From: Streptomyces sp. NBC_01231
GTDB taxonomy: Bacteria > Actinomycetota > Actinomycetes > Streptomycetales > Streptomycetaceae
Assembly: GCA_035999765.1 (NCBI GenBank)
Contig: CP108521.1
Span: 4,030,001 to 4,094,000 of the forward strand
Reading direction: 5' to 3'
Length of the DNA stretch: 64,000 nucleotides
The translations under genes were made by a program, and so were the position numbers. The notes below the pieces were generated by a model that saw only the letters and a list, made by a program, of their open reading frames with translations, had not been told where the DNA came from and did no database searches. Numbering within the stretch: position 1 is the first letter of the stretch; the number at the start of each line of letters is the position of its first letter. This document shows positions 1 to 8,808 of this stretch, in pieces.

Positions 1-444
1 CACGCTGTCGAGGAACGACCGGTACGCGTCGCCGTCGGCGGCACCGCCCGAAGAGAACTGGCCGCAGTCCCGGTGCGGGATGTTGTAGACGACCAACAGT
101 GCTTCCCGGTCCGCCTTCGCGGCCGCCTCCGTGTAGCCCCGGGCCTGTTCCTCGGGGTTCTCCGGGTTGATCCACTCGGCGGTCGGTTGCTCGGCGACCT
201 TGCGGAGCTGCTGGGCCTCGGTCTTCTTGCCCGCCTTCTCGTACTCCTTCACCTGCCGCGCGGCGTTGCCGTCCGGGTTGACCCAGAACGGGTCCGTCTC
301 CTTGGGCTGTTGGGCGATGCCGGTGTTGTCGTCCTGCTGCTCCTCACCGTCGCCTCCGTCGCCCGAGGAACAGCCTGCGAGCAGCAGTGCCGCCCCCAGC
401 ACCGCCGCGGCAGCCCGCGTTCCAGCCCCCCTGCTGACGTACAT
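1..444 (-). CDS. GH6 family endoglucanase/cellobiohydrolase, lipoprotein (3' end outside window)
   Basis: Only the first 148 codons are present; the gene continues off the left edge. The N-terminus is a lipoprotein signal: a basic start, an Ala/Leu core and a lipobox LLLAGC with the lipidated Cys at residue 25, then an acidic Gly/Glu/Asp linker. Residues from about 50 on match the start of glycoside hydrolase family 6, with a FWVNP segment and the VVYNIPHRDCG strand that precedes the conserved Ser/Gly loop. GH6 enzymes cut beta-1,4-glucan by inversion. This copy would work at the outer face of the membrane. The catalytic Asp residues lie beyond the edge, so activity cannot be judged. Confidence 0.85.
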   Translation of the reverse strand, partial: MYVSRGAGTRAAAAVLGAALLLAGCSSGDGGDGEEQQDDNTGIAQQPKETDPFWVNPDGNAARQVKEYEKAGKKTEAQQLRKVAEQPTAEWINPENPEEQARGYTEAAAKADREALLVVYNIPHRDCGQFSSGGAADGDAYRSFLDSV

Positions 445-686
445 CCAACTCCCCCTTGGGTGCACCGTTCCAAGTCTCAATCGTGACACATCAGTCGCGT
501 CGCCCACGAGGACACCCGGGCCTTGTCCGGGAGCTGTTACAGCCCGATGGCCGCGGGTTCGTCCGCCGGTACGGGACACACCAAGTACCCGCTCACCGCG
601 TCGAACATCCGTCCGCCCGGGCGAACGGGGCACCGCTCGTCGACGGCGGCGGTCGCAGGACCGGGCCAGGTGCCAAGGGTCCGCCC

Positions 687-1352
687 TCACAGTGCCGTGC
701 CCGTGAGGTACGCCGAGACGATCACGTTCGCCGAGTAGCTGCGGCTCACCCGGTCGAAGGTGCCGCCGCAGGTGATCAGCCGCAGTTCGGAGCGCCCGGT
801 CTGCCGGGGTCCGTAGGCCTGCTGGGCGTCGAAGCGGTCGCGGTTGACGACCTGGACGTCGTCGACGGTGAACTCGGCGATCCTGCCGTCGTCGCGGAAC
901 ACCCGGACCGTCTCGCCGGGCTTCATCGCGCTGATCCGGTAGAAGACGGCGGGCCGGGTCTCGGTGTCGACGTGACCGACCATCAGGGCCGTCCCGGCCG
1001 CCCCGGGCTTCGCCCCGGCCGCGTACCAGCCGACCACACCCGCCTGGTCGAAGGGCGGCGGATCGATCGCCCCCTGCCCGTCCAGGCCGCGGGCCACGAC
1101 CGGTGCCTGGACGCCGAGGCCGGGGATGTCGACGCGCTGCGGAAGCGCGTCCCCGAGCGGCCGGTGCGGGGGCGGCAGTCGCACGTCCGGGGGCCGGCCG
1201 ACCGCCGCCATGTCGCCGGTGGCAGGAGCGGACACGCCCTGCCGTACGTCGGTCACCTCTCGTCCCCACAGCCACAGCCCGAGCAGCAGGAGCGCCCAGA
1301 CCACGCCGGTGAGCAGCCGGCCGGTGCCGGTGACGCGTTCTCGGTCGGACAT
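687..1352 (-). CDS. Class F sortase
   Basis: A 221-residue membrane-anchored cysteine transpeptidase. One transmembrane segment (about residues 12-30) is followed by an extracellular sortase fold. The catalytic set is visible: His127 in LMVGHVD, Cys195 in LITCGG, and Arg201 or Arg204 downstream. The C-terminal strand order fits class F, which is common in actinomycetes and poorly characterised. It starts 6 bases after the stop of the surface-protein gene on the same strand, so the two probably form one transcript. The neighbour is the most obvious partner, although it has no clear LPXTG-type motif. Confidence 0.88.
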   Translation of the reverse strand: MSDRERVTGTGRLLTGVVWALLLLGLWLWGREVTDVRQGVSAPATGDMAAVGRPPDVRLPPPHRPLGDALPQRVDIPGLGVQAPVVARGLDGQGAIDPPPFDQAGVVGWYAAGAKPGAAGTALMVGHVDTETRPAVFYRISAMKPGETVRVFRDDGRIAEFTVDDVQVVNRDRFDAQQAYGPRQTGRSELRLITCGGTFDRVSRSYSANVIVSAYLTGTAL

Positions 1353-1358
1353 CGCCGG

Positions 1359-1925
1359 TCAACCTGTCCTACGGCTCCGGCGGCTGCCGAGCAGCGCGAC
1401 GGCCACTGCGGCGACCCCGGCGAGGATCAGTCCGGTCACTCCTTGCGCCGTACCGGGACCGGCCGCGCGGGCGTCGTCCACGGCGGAGAGGTGGGCGGTG
1501 CCTCCGCCGCCGGCGGGTACCGGGGCGACCGGGGAGGTGTGGGCGGACGGGGAGGCGTGGGCGGGAGGCGCGGCCTGGCCGGACGGCTGCGCCGAACCGG
1601 GCCTGACGATGATCTTGCCGTTCACCCGGATGTCGGCACAGCTGATCCGCACGTCGTACGAGCCGGCCTTGATCGTGGTGCGGACGCGGGTCTCTCCGGC
1701 GAGCGTGCCGCCGGAGCCGGTGAGCCGGGCGTCCGTGACGAACGCCGCCGAGGCGGCGGTGGCCGACTTCACGGCACAGCCGCTCACCCGCAGCGCCACG
1801 TCGGCGCCGGGGGCGGGGGAGGACGGGGTCACCGTGACGCTGCCGCCGTCGGCCGCGTGCGCGGCGGGAGTGAGAACGGTGACAGCCAGGGCGGCGGAAC
1901 AGAGAGTGAGGCGAAGTGAACCCAT
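1359..1925 (-). CDS. Secreted, membrane-anchored surface protein paired with class F sortase
   Basis: A 188-residue protein with a Sec signal peptide ending near AHA (residue 24), an Ig-like beta-rich domain with two Cys in matching positions (SGCAV and ISCAD), an Ala/Ser/Pro-rich wall-spanning linker and a C-terminal hydrophobic helix with an Arg-rich tail (SRRSRR). This is the layout of a surface protein in Gram-positive bacteria. There is no LPXTG or LAXTG motif ahead of the helix, so it may simply stay in the membrane. It is the first gene of the pair with the sortase downstream. The family is hypothetical and no enzyme motif was seen. Confidence 0.75.
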   Translation of the reverse strand: MGSLRLTLCSAALAVTVLTPAAHAADGGSVTVTPSSPAPGADVALRVSGCAVKSATAASAAFVTDARLTGSGGTLAGETRVRTTIKAGSYDVRISCADIRVNGKIIVRPGSAQPSGQAAPPAHASPSAHTSPVAPVPAGGGGTAHLSAVDDARAAGPGTAQGVTGLILAGVAAVAVALLGSRRSRRTG

Positions 1926-2029
1926 CGTGAACCTCCAGACATCTGGAGCCTCCCCCCGGGCCCCCCTCCCCGCATCCTCACTGGGGGCCCCGTTACTCCG
2001 TGCGGGTGGTGTTTTTGGTCCGGTTGGTT

Positions 2030-2809
2030 TCAGATCCGGTCGACGAGGTCCGCGATCGAGTCCACCACCTTGGACGGCCGGTACGGGAAGTTGTCGACCT
2101 GCTCGGGCTGGGTCAGGCCCGTGAGCACCAGGAACGTCTGCATCCCGGCCTCCATGCCGGCCAGGACGTCGGTGTCCATCCGGTCGCCGATCATGGCGCT
2201 GGTCTCGGAGTGGGCGCCGATGGCGTTGAGGCCGGTCCGCATCATCAGCGGGTTCGGCTTGCCCGCGAAGTAGGGCTTCCTGCCGGTCGCCTTGGTGATC
2301 AGCGCGGCGACGGCGCCGGTCGCGGGCAGCGGGCCCTCGGTCGAGGGGCCCGTCTCGTCGGGGTTCGTGGCGATGAACCGGGCGCCGGCCTCGATGAGCC
2401 GTACGGCCTTGGTCATGGCCTCGAAGGAGTAGGTCCTCGTCTCCCCGAGGACGACGTAGTCCGGCTCGTGGTCGGTGAGGATGTAGCCGATGTCGTGCAG
2501 CGCGGTGGTCAGTCCCGCCTCGCCGATCACGTACGCCGAGCCGCCCGGCCGCTGGTCGTCCAGGAACTGAGCGGTGGCCAGCGCGGAGGTCCAGATGGAC
2601 TCGACCGGCACGTCCAGGCCCATGCGCCGCAGGCGGGCGTGCAGGTCACGCGGGGTGTAAATCGAGTTGTTGGTGAGGACCAGGAAGGGCCTGCCGGACT
2701 CGCGGAGCTTCTTGAGGAAGGCGTCGGCGCCGGGGATCGGAACGCCCTCGTGGATGAGTACACCGTCCATGTCGGTGAGCCACGACTCGATGGGCCTGCG
2801 GTCTGCCAT
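2030..2809 (-). CDS. HAD-IIA family hydrolase (NagD-like phosphatase)
   Basis: A 259-residue cytoplasmic phosphatase. The HAD motifs are in order: I as DMDG (nucleophile Asp13, acid/base Asp15), II as VLTNNS, III as the Lys in FAGKPNPLM, and IV as GDRMDTD near the C-terminus. The C2-type cap between motifs II and III is the size expected of subfamily IIA. Related enzymes remove phosphate from sugar phosphates, nucleotides or phosphoglycolate, and the substrate cannot be read from the sequence. It stands alone on the minus strand with a short gap on each side. Confidence 0.9.
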   Translation of the reverse strand: MADRRPIESWLTDMDGVLIHEGVPIPGADAFLKKLRESGRPFLVLTNNSIYTPRDLHARLRRMGLDVPVESIWTSALATAQFLDDQRPGGSAYVIGEAGLTTALHDIGYILTDHEPDYVVLGETRTYSFEAMTKAVRLIEAGARFIATNPDETGPSTEGPLPATGAVAALITKATGRKPYFAGKPNPLMMRTGLNAIGAHSETSAMIGDRMDTDVLAGMEAGMQTFLVLTGLTQPEQVDNFPYRPSKVVDSIADLVDRI

Positions 2810-2919
2810 GTGCGGGATCTCCTGCCGTACGCATGTTCGCGGTGCTGCGTGCGCACAGCCTAGACAGAGGCCGGATCTTGAGGGAATGGCCGGTTCACGG
2901 AGGTCGTGGAGGGGGAGGG

Positions 2920-3708
2920 TCAGCGGCGCTTGCGGGCGACCAGCAGGGAACCGACGACGACGAGCAGCATGGCTGTGGTCGCGAGCGCGGCGGTCCGGCC
3001 GAGTCCACTGCGGGCGAGTTCGTCGGCGAAGGGGAGGCGGCCGGCGGCCGGTGTGGTGGCATCGGCGCCCGGGCTCGGCGTCGGCCGCACGTCGGTGGCC
3101 TCGGTGTGGATGCCGAACCGGTAGTCGTTCGACTGCCCGACCCAGTCGCCGTCGTCTTCCTTCCGCTGTACGACGGCAGCGCTGGCGGTGACCTCGTTCG
3201 GCCCGGCATCCGAGGTGAGCGCCAACCGCACCTTCACGGTGAGGGTCTCGCCGGGGGCGACGGTGAACCCGGGGAAGCGGTCCCTCTCCGGTCCCACCTG
3301 CCCCTTCTCCTTCCGCTTCCCTTCTCCCTCCTCCGCGGCGAAGACTCCGATCAGTTCGTCGGAGTCGGTTCGCTCGAAGCGGACGGAGTGCGGGCGCGGG
3401 CGGTCACCCGCGTAGAACTCCAGGCGGGCATGGCGGGGTCGAAGAGCACGGCGCTGGTCGACGAGGACGACGACCGGGTGGATGTTCCCGCAGGTCCGGC
3501 GGGCGATGTTGGTGAGATCGAGATACCAGACGCCGTATCCCCCACCCGCTTCGTAGGAGTCGGGCCCACCGTGGATCCGGGTCCTGACCGGGAAGTCCCT
3601 CCCGTCGGGTCCGGCCTCACAGGAATCGGCGTACGCCGGGGCCGCGAGCGGGAGATGAACGGCGGCGGCCGTCGCGAGGCAGAGCAGAGCGGACGAAGAC
3701 AGTCGCAT
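2920..3708 (-). CDS. Secreted surface protein with sortase-like C-terminus (LARSG variant)
   Basis: A 262-residue protein. I chose the Met that opens a normal signal peptide (MRLSSSALL, cleavage after AYA) over an in-frame Met 15 codons upstream, which would put charged residues ahead of it. The body has two early Cys and beta-rich sequence. The end is ELARSG, then about 20 hydrophobic residues, then RKRR. This is the layout of a class E sortase signal (LAXTG) but with Ser in place of Thr. Whether it is processed is open. No catalytic motif is visible. Confidence 0.72.
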   Translation of the reverse strand: MRLSSSALLCLATAAAVHLPLAAPAYADSCEAGPDGRDFPVRTRIHGGPDSYEAGGGYGVWYLDLTNIARRTCGNIHPVVVLVDQRRALRPRHARLEFYAGDRPRPHSVRFERTDSDELIGVFAAEEGEGKRKEKGQVGPERDRFPGFTVAPGETLTVKVRLALTSDAGPNEVTASAAVVQRKEDDGDWVGQSNDYRFGIHTEATDVRPTPSPGADATTPAAGRLPFADELARSGLGRTAALATTAMLLVVVGSLLVARKRR

Positions 3709-3861
3709 GAACACATGACATGCCGGGTGTCGGTGGCCGACGGGCGACGCCATTCCGCCGGGGTCACCGTATGGGCGCGCGATACCGCCCGATTGGCGCC
3801 ACCGCGGACCGCCGCTGTGCGCGGGTGCCCGACCGCTCGGTGCGCCGTCCAGCAGCCCCGC

Positions 3862-5007
3862 CTACCCGTCCCCCCGCCCGAACAACGGCGCCAACAACAA
3901 CTGCGCCGCCCCCTCCGCGACCCCCCGCACCCCGCCGGAGGCAACCCGTACGGGCACCCCCTCCCGTCCCCCCTCACGCTCAGCACGCGCGTCCAGAACG
4001 GCCGCGACCCCTTGTACGAAGGGCGACGGATCGGCGGCCACCGTACGACCGCCCAGCAGCACCAGGTCGATGTCGAGCAGCCCCACCAGATTCGCGGCGC
4101 CCTCCCCCAGCACCCGCGCCGCCTCCGCCGGCTCCCCCCGGGCCATCGCGTTGAGACACAGCACCTCCACGCACCCGCGGTTCCCGCACCCGCACACCGG
4201 CCCGTCCAGCTGAATGACCTGGTGGCCGAACTCCCCCGCCCCGGTCCGAGCCCCCCGGTGCACGTTCCCGCCGATCACCAGCCCCGCCCCGAGGCCCGTA
4301 CCGAGATGCAGGTAGGCGAAGGAGCCGCCCTCGCCTCCGACCGCGAGTCCCAGCGCGGCGGCGTTCGTGTCCTTGTCGACGACGACCGGCAGACCCACCC
4401 GACGCGACAGGGCGGCCCGCAGCGGAAACCCGTCCCACTCGGGAAATCCGGTGACCCGGTGCAGCACTCCCCGGGTGTGGTCGAGGGGGCCGGGCAGCGC
4501 GACGCCGAGCCCCAGGAGGGAGCCGGCCGCGGCGAGCGGCCCGGGGACGGTTGTGCCGAGCGCGTCGGCGACCATGGCCTCCGTCTCCCGTGCCACCGCC
4601 GTCAGCACCGCGTCCGCCCCCGCGCCCAGGTCCAGCGGGGCGCGCCGCTCCCCCGCCACGGCCCCGGTGAGATCGACGAGCACGGTACGCAGCTCGTCCC
4701 GGTCCAGATGCACGCCGGCGGCGTGCCCGGCCTCCGGCACCAGTCGCAGTACCGTGCGCGGCTTGCCGCCGGTGGACGCCCGGCGCCCCGCCTCGGCAAC
4801 CAGCCCGTCCTCCCGCAGCCGTGCCGTGATCTTGCTGACCGCCTGTGGGGTGAGCCCGGTGCGGTCGGCGAGTTCGAGCCGGCTGATGCCTTCGGCGCCC
4901 GCCGTGCGCAGCAGGTCGAGGACGAGCGCCGTGTTGTGGCTGCGCAGGGCGAACAGGTTCACACCGACCGCTGATCCCGCTGATCCCGCTGATCCCGTCA
5001 CTCTCAT
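3862..5007 (-). CDS. ROK family transcriptional regulator
   Basis: A 381-residue protein with an N-terminal winged helix (SRLELADRTGLTPQAVSKIT) and a sugar-kinase-like ROK domain. The ROK zinc motif is present (CGCGNRGCVE, preceded by GEFGH), as is an ATP-binding-type Gly segment (LGTGLGAG). The start was chosen at ATG 5007 because GAGGGGAG sits just upstream; in-frame GTG codons lie further out. The segment after the zinc motif is shorter than usual for the family, which suggests a small internal deletion. It is divergent from a sugar-dehydrogenase-like gene with an inverted repeat between them, so it probably represses that gene in response to a sugar ligand. Confidence 0.88.
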   Translation of the reverse strand: MRVTGSAGSAGSAVGVNLFALRSHNTALVLDLLRTAGAEGISRLELADRTGLTPQAVSKITARLREDGLVAEAGRRASTGGKPRTVLRLVPEAGHAAGVHLDRDELRTVLVDLTGAVAGERRAPLDLGAGADAVLTAVARETEAMVADALGTTVPGPLAAAGSLLGLGVALPGPLDHTRGVLHRVTGFPEWDGFPLRAALSRRVGLPVVVDKDTNAAALGLAVGGEGGSFAYLHLGTGLGAGLVIGGNVHRGARTGAGEFGHQVIQLDGPVCGCGNRGCVEVLCLNAMARGEPAEAARVLGEGAANLVGLLDIDLVLLGGRTVAADPSPFVQGVAAVLDARAEREGGREGVPVRVASGGVRGVAEGAAQLLLAPLFGRGDG

Positions 5008-5103
5008 CACTCCCCTCGAGCCACCCGCACCAGCCGCACCGCTGCCCGCACTCGCATCGCCGCTCTCCCTCCCGTCCACCTTCCCATTGTCCCCGGCGCT
5101 TGC

Positions 5104-5128
5104 ACTTTGGCAACAGCGTTGCCAAAGT
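5104..5128. promoter_or_regulatory. Perfect 11-bp inverted repeat, probable ROK operator
   Basis: ACTTTGGCAAC, a 3-nt spacer AGC, then the exact reverse complement. It lies in the divergent gap and ends 8 bases before the ATG at 5136, so a bound protein would cover the 5' leader of the dehydrogenase gene. Confidence 0.75.
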
Positions 5129-5135
5129 GGGAGCC

Positions 5136-6245
5136 ATGACAGGCATGACAGCTACGACTGGAACAGCCGGTACGGCTGGCACCCCCCTTCGTGTGGGCCT
5201 CGTCGGCTACGGCCTCGCGGGCTCCGTCTTCCACGCCCCGCTGATCGCCGCCACCGAGGGCCTGCTCCTCGACACGGTGGTCACCTCGAACCCCGAGCGG
5301 CAGAAGCAGGCCCGCGCCGAGTTCCCCGACGTGCGCACGGTCGCCGGCCCGGACGAGCTGTTCGACCGCGCCGGCGATCTGGACCTGATCGTCATCGCGT
5401 CCCCGAACAAGACGCACGTTCCGCTCGCCACCGCCGCCCTGAAGGCCGGCCTGCCCGTGGTCGTGGACAAGCCCGTCGCCGGCACGGCCGCCGAGGCACG
5501 CGAGCTGGCCGCTCTCGCCGAGGAACGCGGCCTGCTCCTCTCCGTCTTCCAGAACCGCCGTTGGGACAACGACTTCCTGACGCTCCGCAAGCTTCTCGCC
5601 GACGGCGAACTGGGCGACGTATGGCGCTTTGAGTCCCGCTTCGAACGCTGGCGGCCGCAACCGAAGGGCGGCTGGCGGGAGTCCGGCGACCCGGCAGAGA
5701 TCGGAGGTCTGCTGTACGACCTCGGCAGTCATGTCGTCGACCAGGCACTGGTCCTCTTCGGCCCGGCCGTCTCCGTGTACGCCGAGTCGGACATCCGCCG
5801 CCCGGGCGCGGAGACCGACGACGACACCTTCATCGCGATCACGCACGCGAACGGCGTCCGCTCCCACCTGTACGCCTCCGCGACGACCGCCCAACTCGGC
5901 CCTCGCTTCCGGGTGCTGGGCGCGAAGGCGGGCTATGTGAAGTACGGCCTCGATCCGCAGGAGGCGGCGCTGCGCGAGGGCGAGCGTCCCGGTGCGGGAG
6001 CCGACTGGGGCCTGGAACCCGAGTCGCTGTGGGGCCGGGTCGGTGCCGGCGAGTCCCCGCTGAGCGGCGGCGGCCGGCCCGAACCGACCCTGCCCGGCGA
6101 CTACCCGGCCTACTATGCGGCCGTGGCCAGGGCCCTTACCGACGGCGGTCCCAACCCGGTGACCGCGCTGGAGGCGGCCGCCGCCCTCGACGTACTGGAG
6201 GCGGCGCGCCGTTCGGCCCGTGACGCGGTGGCGGTGAAGCTGTGA
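5136..6245 (+). CDS. Gfo/Idh/MocA family oxidoreductase
   Basis: A 369-residue NAD(P)-dependent dehydrogenase. The Rossmann motif is GYGLAGS (residues 24-30). The usual EKP signature appears as DKPVAGT, which still carries the catalytic Lys. The C-terminal half has the open-sheet substrate domain, including the His-bearing helix DLGSHVVDQAL. ATG 5136 is preferred because GGGAG lies just upstream; earlier in-frame starts fall inside the operator. The next gene overlaps its stop by 4 bases. The substrate is probably a sugar or inositol derivative, in keeping with the divergent ROK regulator. Confidence 0.9.
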   Translation: MTGMTATTGTAGTAGTPLRVGLVGYGLAGSVFHAPLIAATEGLLLDTVVTSNPERQKQARAEFPDVRTVAGPDELFDRAGDLDLIVIASPNKTHVPLATAALKAGLPVVVDKPVAGTAAEARELAALAEERGLLLSVFQNRRWDNDFLTLRKLLADGELGDVWRFESRFERWRPQPKGGWRESGDPAEIGGLLYDLGSHVVDQALVLFGPAVSVYAESDIRRPGAETDDDTFIAITHANGVRSHLYASATTAQLGPRFRVLGAKAGYVKYGLDPQEAALREGERPGAGADWGLEPESLWGRVGAGESPLSGGGRPEPTLPGDYPAYYAAVARALTDGGPNPVTALEAAAALDVLEAARRSARDAVAVKL

Positions 6246-6754
6246 CGCACAACCAGGAGATCGGCCCGAAGTTCCACCCGGAGCTCACCCCGCCGCTGGA
6301 GGAACTGGAGGCGCAGGAACGCCGCCTGGTCTTCCGGCAGTTCACGTTCGACGACGCGTGGGCCCTGGGCACCCTGCTCGTCGAGCTGGCCCGGGAATCG
6401 CAGGCGCCCGTCGCCATCGACATCCACCGCGCCGGCCAGCAGCTCTTCCACGCGGCCCTGGCCGGCTCCAGTCCCGACAACGACGCCTGGATCGCCCGCA
6501 AGCGCCGGGTCGTGGAGCGCTACGGCTCCGCCTCCTACCTGGTGGGCGCCCGCTTCCGCGCCAAGGGCAGCACGTTCGAGGAGTCCTCCCGCCTGGACCC
6601 GGACGAGTACGCGGCCCACGGCGGCTCCTTCCCGATCACCGTCGAGGGAGTCGGCGTGATCGGCGCGGTGACCGTGTCCGGGCTGCCCCAGCTACAGGAC
6701 CACCGGTTCGTCGTGGCAGCACTGGAGCAGTACTTGGGCTTGGACCGCGACTGA
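6242..6754 (+). CDS. UPF0303/heme-degrading-domain (DUF336-like) protein
   Basis: A 170-residue cytoplasmic protein of the UPF0303 group, related to the GlcG/HbpS fold. Seen in it are an Arg-rich core (RKRRVVERYGSAS) and a C-terminal VEGVGVIGAVTVSGL strand-turn-helix typical of this fold. The GTG start overlaps the stop of the dehydrogenase gene as GTGA, so the two are translationally coupled and likely act in the same pathway. The biochemical role of the family is not settled. No heme ligand can be assigned by eye. Confidence 0.8.
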   Translation: MTHNQEIGPKFHPELTPPLEELEAQERRLVFRQFTFDDAWALGTLLVELARESQAPVAIDIHRAGQQLFHAALAGSSPDNDAWIARKRRVVERYGSASYLVGARFRAKGSTFEESSRLDPDEYAAHGGSFPITVEGVGVIGAVTVSGLPQLQDHRFVVAALEQYLGLDRD

Positions 6755-6887
6755 CGGGAAGCCCGACTGCCGGGAAGATCCCGCCGCGCCCTCCGGTTGG
6801 CACCCTTGTAGCGCTGTAGTGCCGTAGTGCCCAGGCAGACCTGTGGCGCGCACCCGTAACACGCACCAACCGGAGGGACTCCGACCC

Positions 6888-7754
6888 ATGAGTGACGCCT
6901 TGAAGGAAACCGTCGGACGGTACGGCATCTGGAGCGTCGGGATGCGCTCCGAGGACCCGTCCCGACGCGGCGAACTCGCCGAGGCGGCCGTCGAGTTGGA
7001 GGAGCTGGGCTACGGCGCCCTGTGGCTGGGCGGCAGCAGCGCCGTCCGCAACGCCGTACCGCTCGTCGAGGCCACCTCGCGCATCACCGTCGGCACCAGC
7101 ATCCAGAGCATCTGGCAGCACGAGGCCGACGACGCGGCGGCGGACCTGGCCGAGCTGGAGGCCACGCACCCCGGCCGCTTCGTCCTCGGCCTCGGTGTCG
7201 CCCACGCCAGGAACACGGAGCAGTACCGCCGCCCCTACTCGTCCCTGGTCAGCTACCTCGACGCCCTGGACAAGGCGGGTGCCCCCGCGGACCGCCGCGT
7301 CCTGGCGGCCCTCGGCCCGAAGAACCTCGAGCTGGCCCGCGAACGCTCCGCCGGCTCGATCCCCTACCTGGTGACGGCCGACCACACGGCGAAGGCCCGC
7401 GAGATCCTCGGTGACTCGCCGCTCCTGGCCCCCGAGTTGATGGTCGTCCTGGAGACGGACCCGACCCGCGCCCGGGCCCTGGCCCGCGAGGCCCTCGCCA
7501 TGTACCTCGGTCTCCCGAACTACACCAACAACTTCCTCCGCGCCGGCTTCACCGAGGCCGACCTCGAGAACGGCGGCAGCGACCGTCTGATCGACGCGCT
7601 GTTCGCCTGGGGCGAGGACGACGCGGTCCGGGCGTCCATCGAGGCGTTCCACGAGGCGGGCGCGGACCACGTGGCGTTGCAGATCATCGACGGCAACTCG
7701 CGCGAGACCCTGCCCAAGGAGGCATGGCGCAGGCTGGCCTCGCTGCTGGCCTGA
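6888..7754 (+). CDS. LLM class F420-dependent oxidoreductase
   Basis: A 288-residue luciferase-like TIM-barrel protein. Features include GYGALWLGG near the N-terminus, the TSIQSIWQHEA strand, HPGRFVLGLGVAH, and a C-terminal GADHVALQII strand. Members of this class reduce substrates with coenzyme F420 or flavin. The start at 6888 is favoured by GGAGGG upstream; an in-frame GTG 45 bases earlier has no good ribosome site. It is monocistronic and ends in a strong hairpin. The physiological substrate is unknown. Confidence 0.87.
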   Translation: MSDALKETVGRYGIWSVGMRSEDPSRRGELAEAAVELEELGYGALWLGGSSAVRNAVPLVEATSRITVGTSIQSIWQHEADDAAADLAELEATHPGRFVLGLGVAHARNTEQYRRPYSSLVSYLDALDKAGAPADRRVLAALGPKNLELARERSAGSIPYLVTADHTAKAREILGDSPLLAPELMVVLETDPTRARALAREALAMYLGLPNYTNNFLRAGFTEADLENGGSDRLIDALFAWGEDDAVRASIEAFHEAGADHVALQIIDGNSRETLPKEAWRRLASLLA

Positions 7755-7763
7755 GTGGAGACA

Positions 7764-7802
7764 CCTCAGGGGCGCGGGACTGTGAGTCCCCCGCCCCTCA
7801 GG
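7764..7802. terminator. Hairpin between convergent genes
   Basis: A long stem of about 18 bp with two mismatches around a 3-nt GTG loop lies between the converging LLM oxidoreductase and FAH-family genes. There is no T-run, as is common for Streptomyces terminators. It can serve both strands. Confidence 0.7.
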
Positions 7803-7822
7803 CCCCTCGGCCCCTCGGTCCG

Positions 7823-8680
7823 TCAGGCGTCCTTGAACTCCTGCCGCTGCCGCCCGAGCCCCGCGATCTCCAGATCCACCACGTCACCGGCCCGCAGGAA
7901 CGGCTTGGGCTCGGGCGCGCCCAGCGCGACCCCCGCCGGCGTGCCGGTGTTGATCACGTCACCCGGATACAGCGTCATGAACTGGCTGACGTACCGCACG
8001 ACCTCCCCCACCGGGAAGATCTGCTCGGCCGTCGTCCCGTCCTGCTTCAGCTCCCCGTTGACCCACAGCCGCAGGGACAGCGTCTGCGGGTCGGGCACCT
8101 CGTCGGCGGTCACCAGCCACGGCCCGAGCGGGTTGAACGTCTCGCAGTTCTTGCCCTTGTCCCAGGTCCCGCCCCGCTCGATCTGGAACTCCCGCTCGGA
8201 CACGTCGTGCGCCACCGCGTACCCGGCGACATGCGCGAGCCCCTCCTCGGCGGACCCCAGATAGCGGGCCGTACGCCCGATGACGACGGCCAGCTCGACC
8301 TCCCAGTCCGTCTTCACCGACTGGCGGGGGATCAGCACCGTGTCCTGCGGTCCGACCACCGTGTCCGCGGCCTTGAAGAAGATCACCGGCTCGGGCGGCG
8401 GCTCGGCCCCCGTCTCGCGGGCGTGGTCGTGGTAGTTCAGGCCGATGCACACGATCTTGCCGATACGCCCGACGGGCGGCCCGACCCGCAGTCCCGCCGG
8501 GTCCAGAGCGGGCAGCGAACCCTCGTCGGCGGCAGCACGGATCCGGCCGAGGACCTCGTCGTCGGCGAGCAAGGGTCCGTCGATGTCCGGGACGACGCCG
8601 GACAGGTCCCGCAGCGTCCCCTCGGTGTCGAGCAGCGCGGGACGCTCGGCCCCCGCCGTACCGACTCGCAGCAACTTCAT
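7823..8680 (-). CDS. Fumarylacetoacetate hydrolase family protein
   Basis: A 285-residue enzyme. The family core is clear: IGLNYHDHARE, FFKAADTVVG, the metal-binding acidic cluster (DWEVELAVVIG) and a final GTPAGV loop. FAH enzymes cleave or decarboxylate beta-diketone or oxo-acid substrates in aromatic catabolism, using Mg2+ or Ca2+. The start at 8680 follows GAGGGAG with good spacing; the reading frame stays open far upstream, but that part lacks family similarity. There are no pathway partners nearby, so the substrate is open. Confidence 0.9.
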   Translation of the reverse strand: MKLLRVGTAGAERPALLDTEGTLRDLSGVVPDIDGPLLADDEVLGRIRAAADEGSLPALDPAGLRVGPPVGRIGKIVCIGLNYHDHARETGAEPPPEPVIFFKAADTVVGPQDTVLIPRQSVKTDWEVELAVVIGRTARYLGSAEEGLAHVAGYAVAHDVSEREFQIERGGTWDKGKNCETFNPLGPWLVTADEVPDPQTLSLRLWVNGELKQDGTTAEQIFPVGEVVRYVSQFMTLYPGDVINTGTPAGVALGAPEPKPFLRAGDVVDLEIAGLGRQRQEFKDA

Positions 8681-8808
8681 GATCACAATCTCCCTCGATC
8701 GCGGCGCTGTCGACCGACGGGCGCAGCCATCGGATGACTGGTCGATCCTCCAAGCTCGGCGTCCAGTCCGCAATACCCGGTTCACGGACTGGACCGCCGA
8801 GCCGGTCG

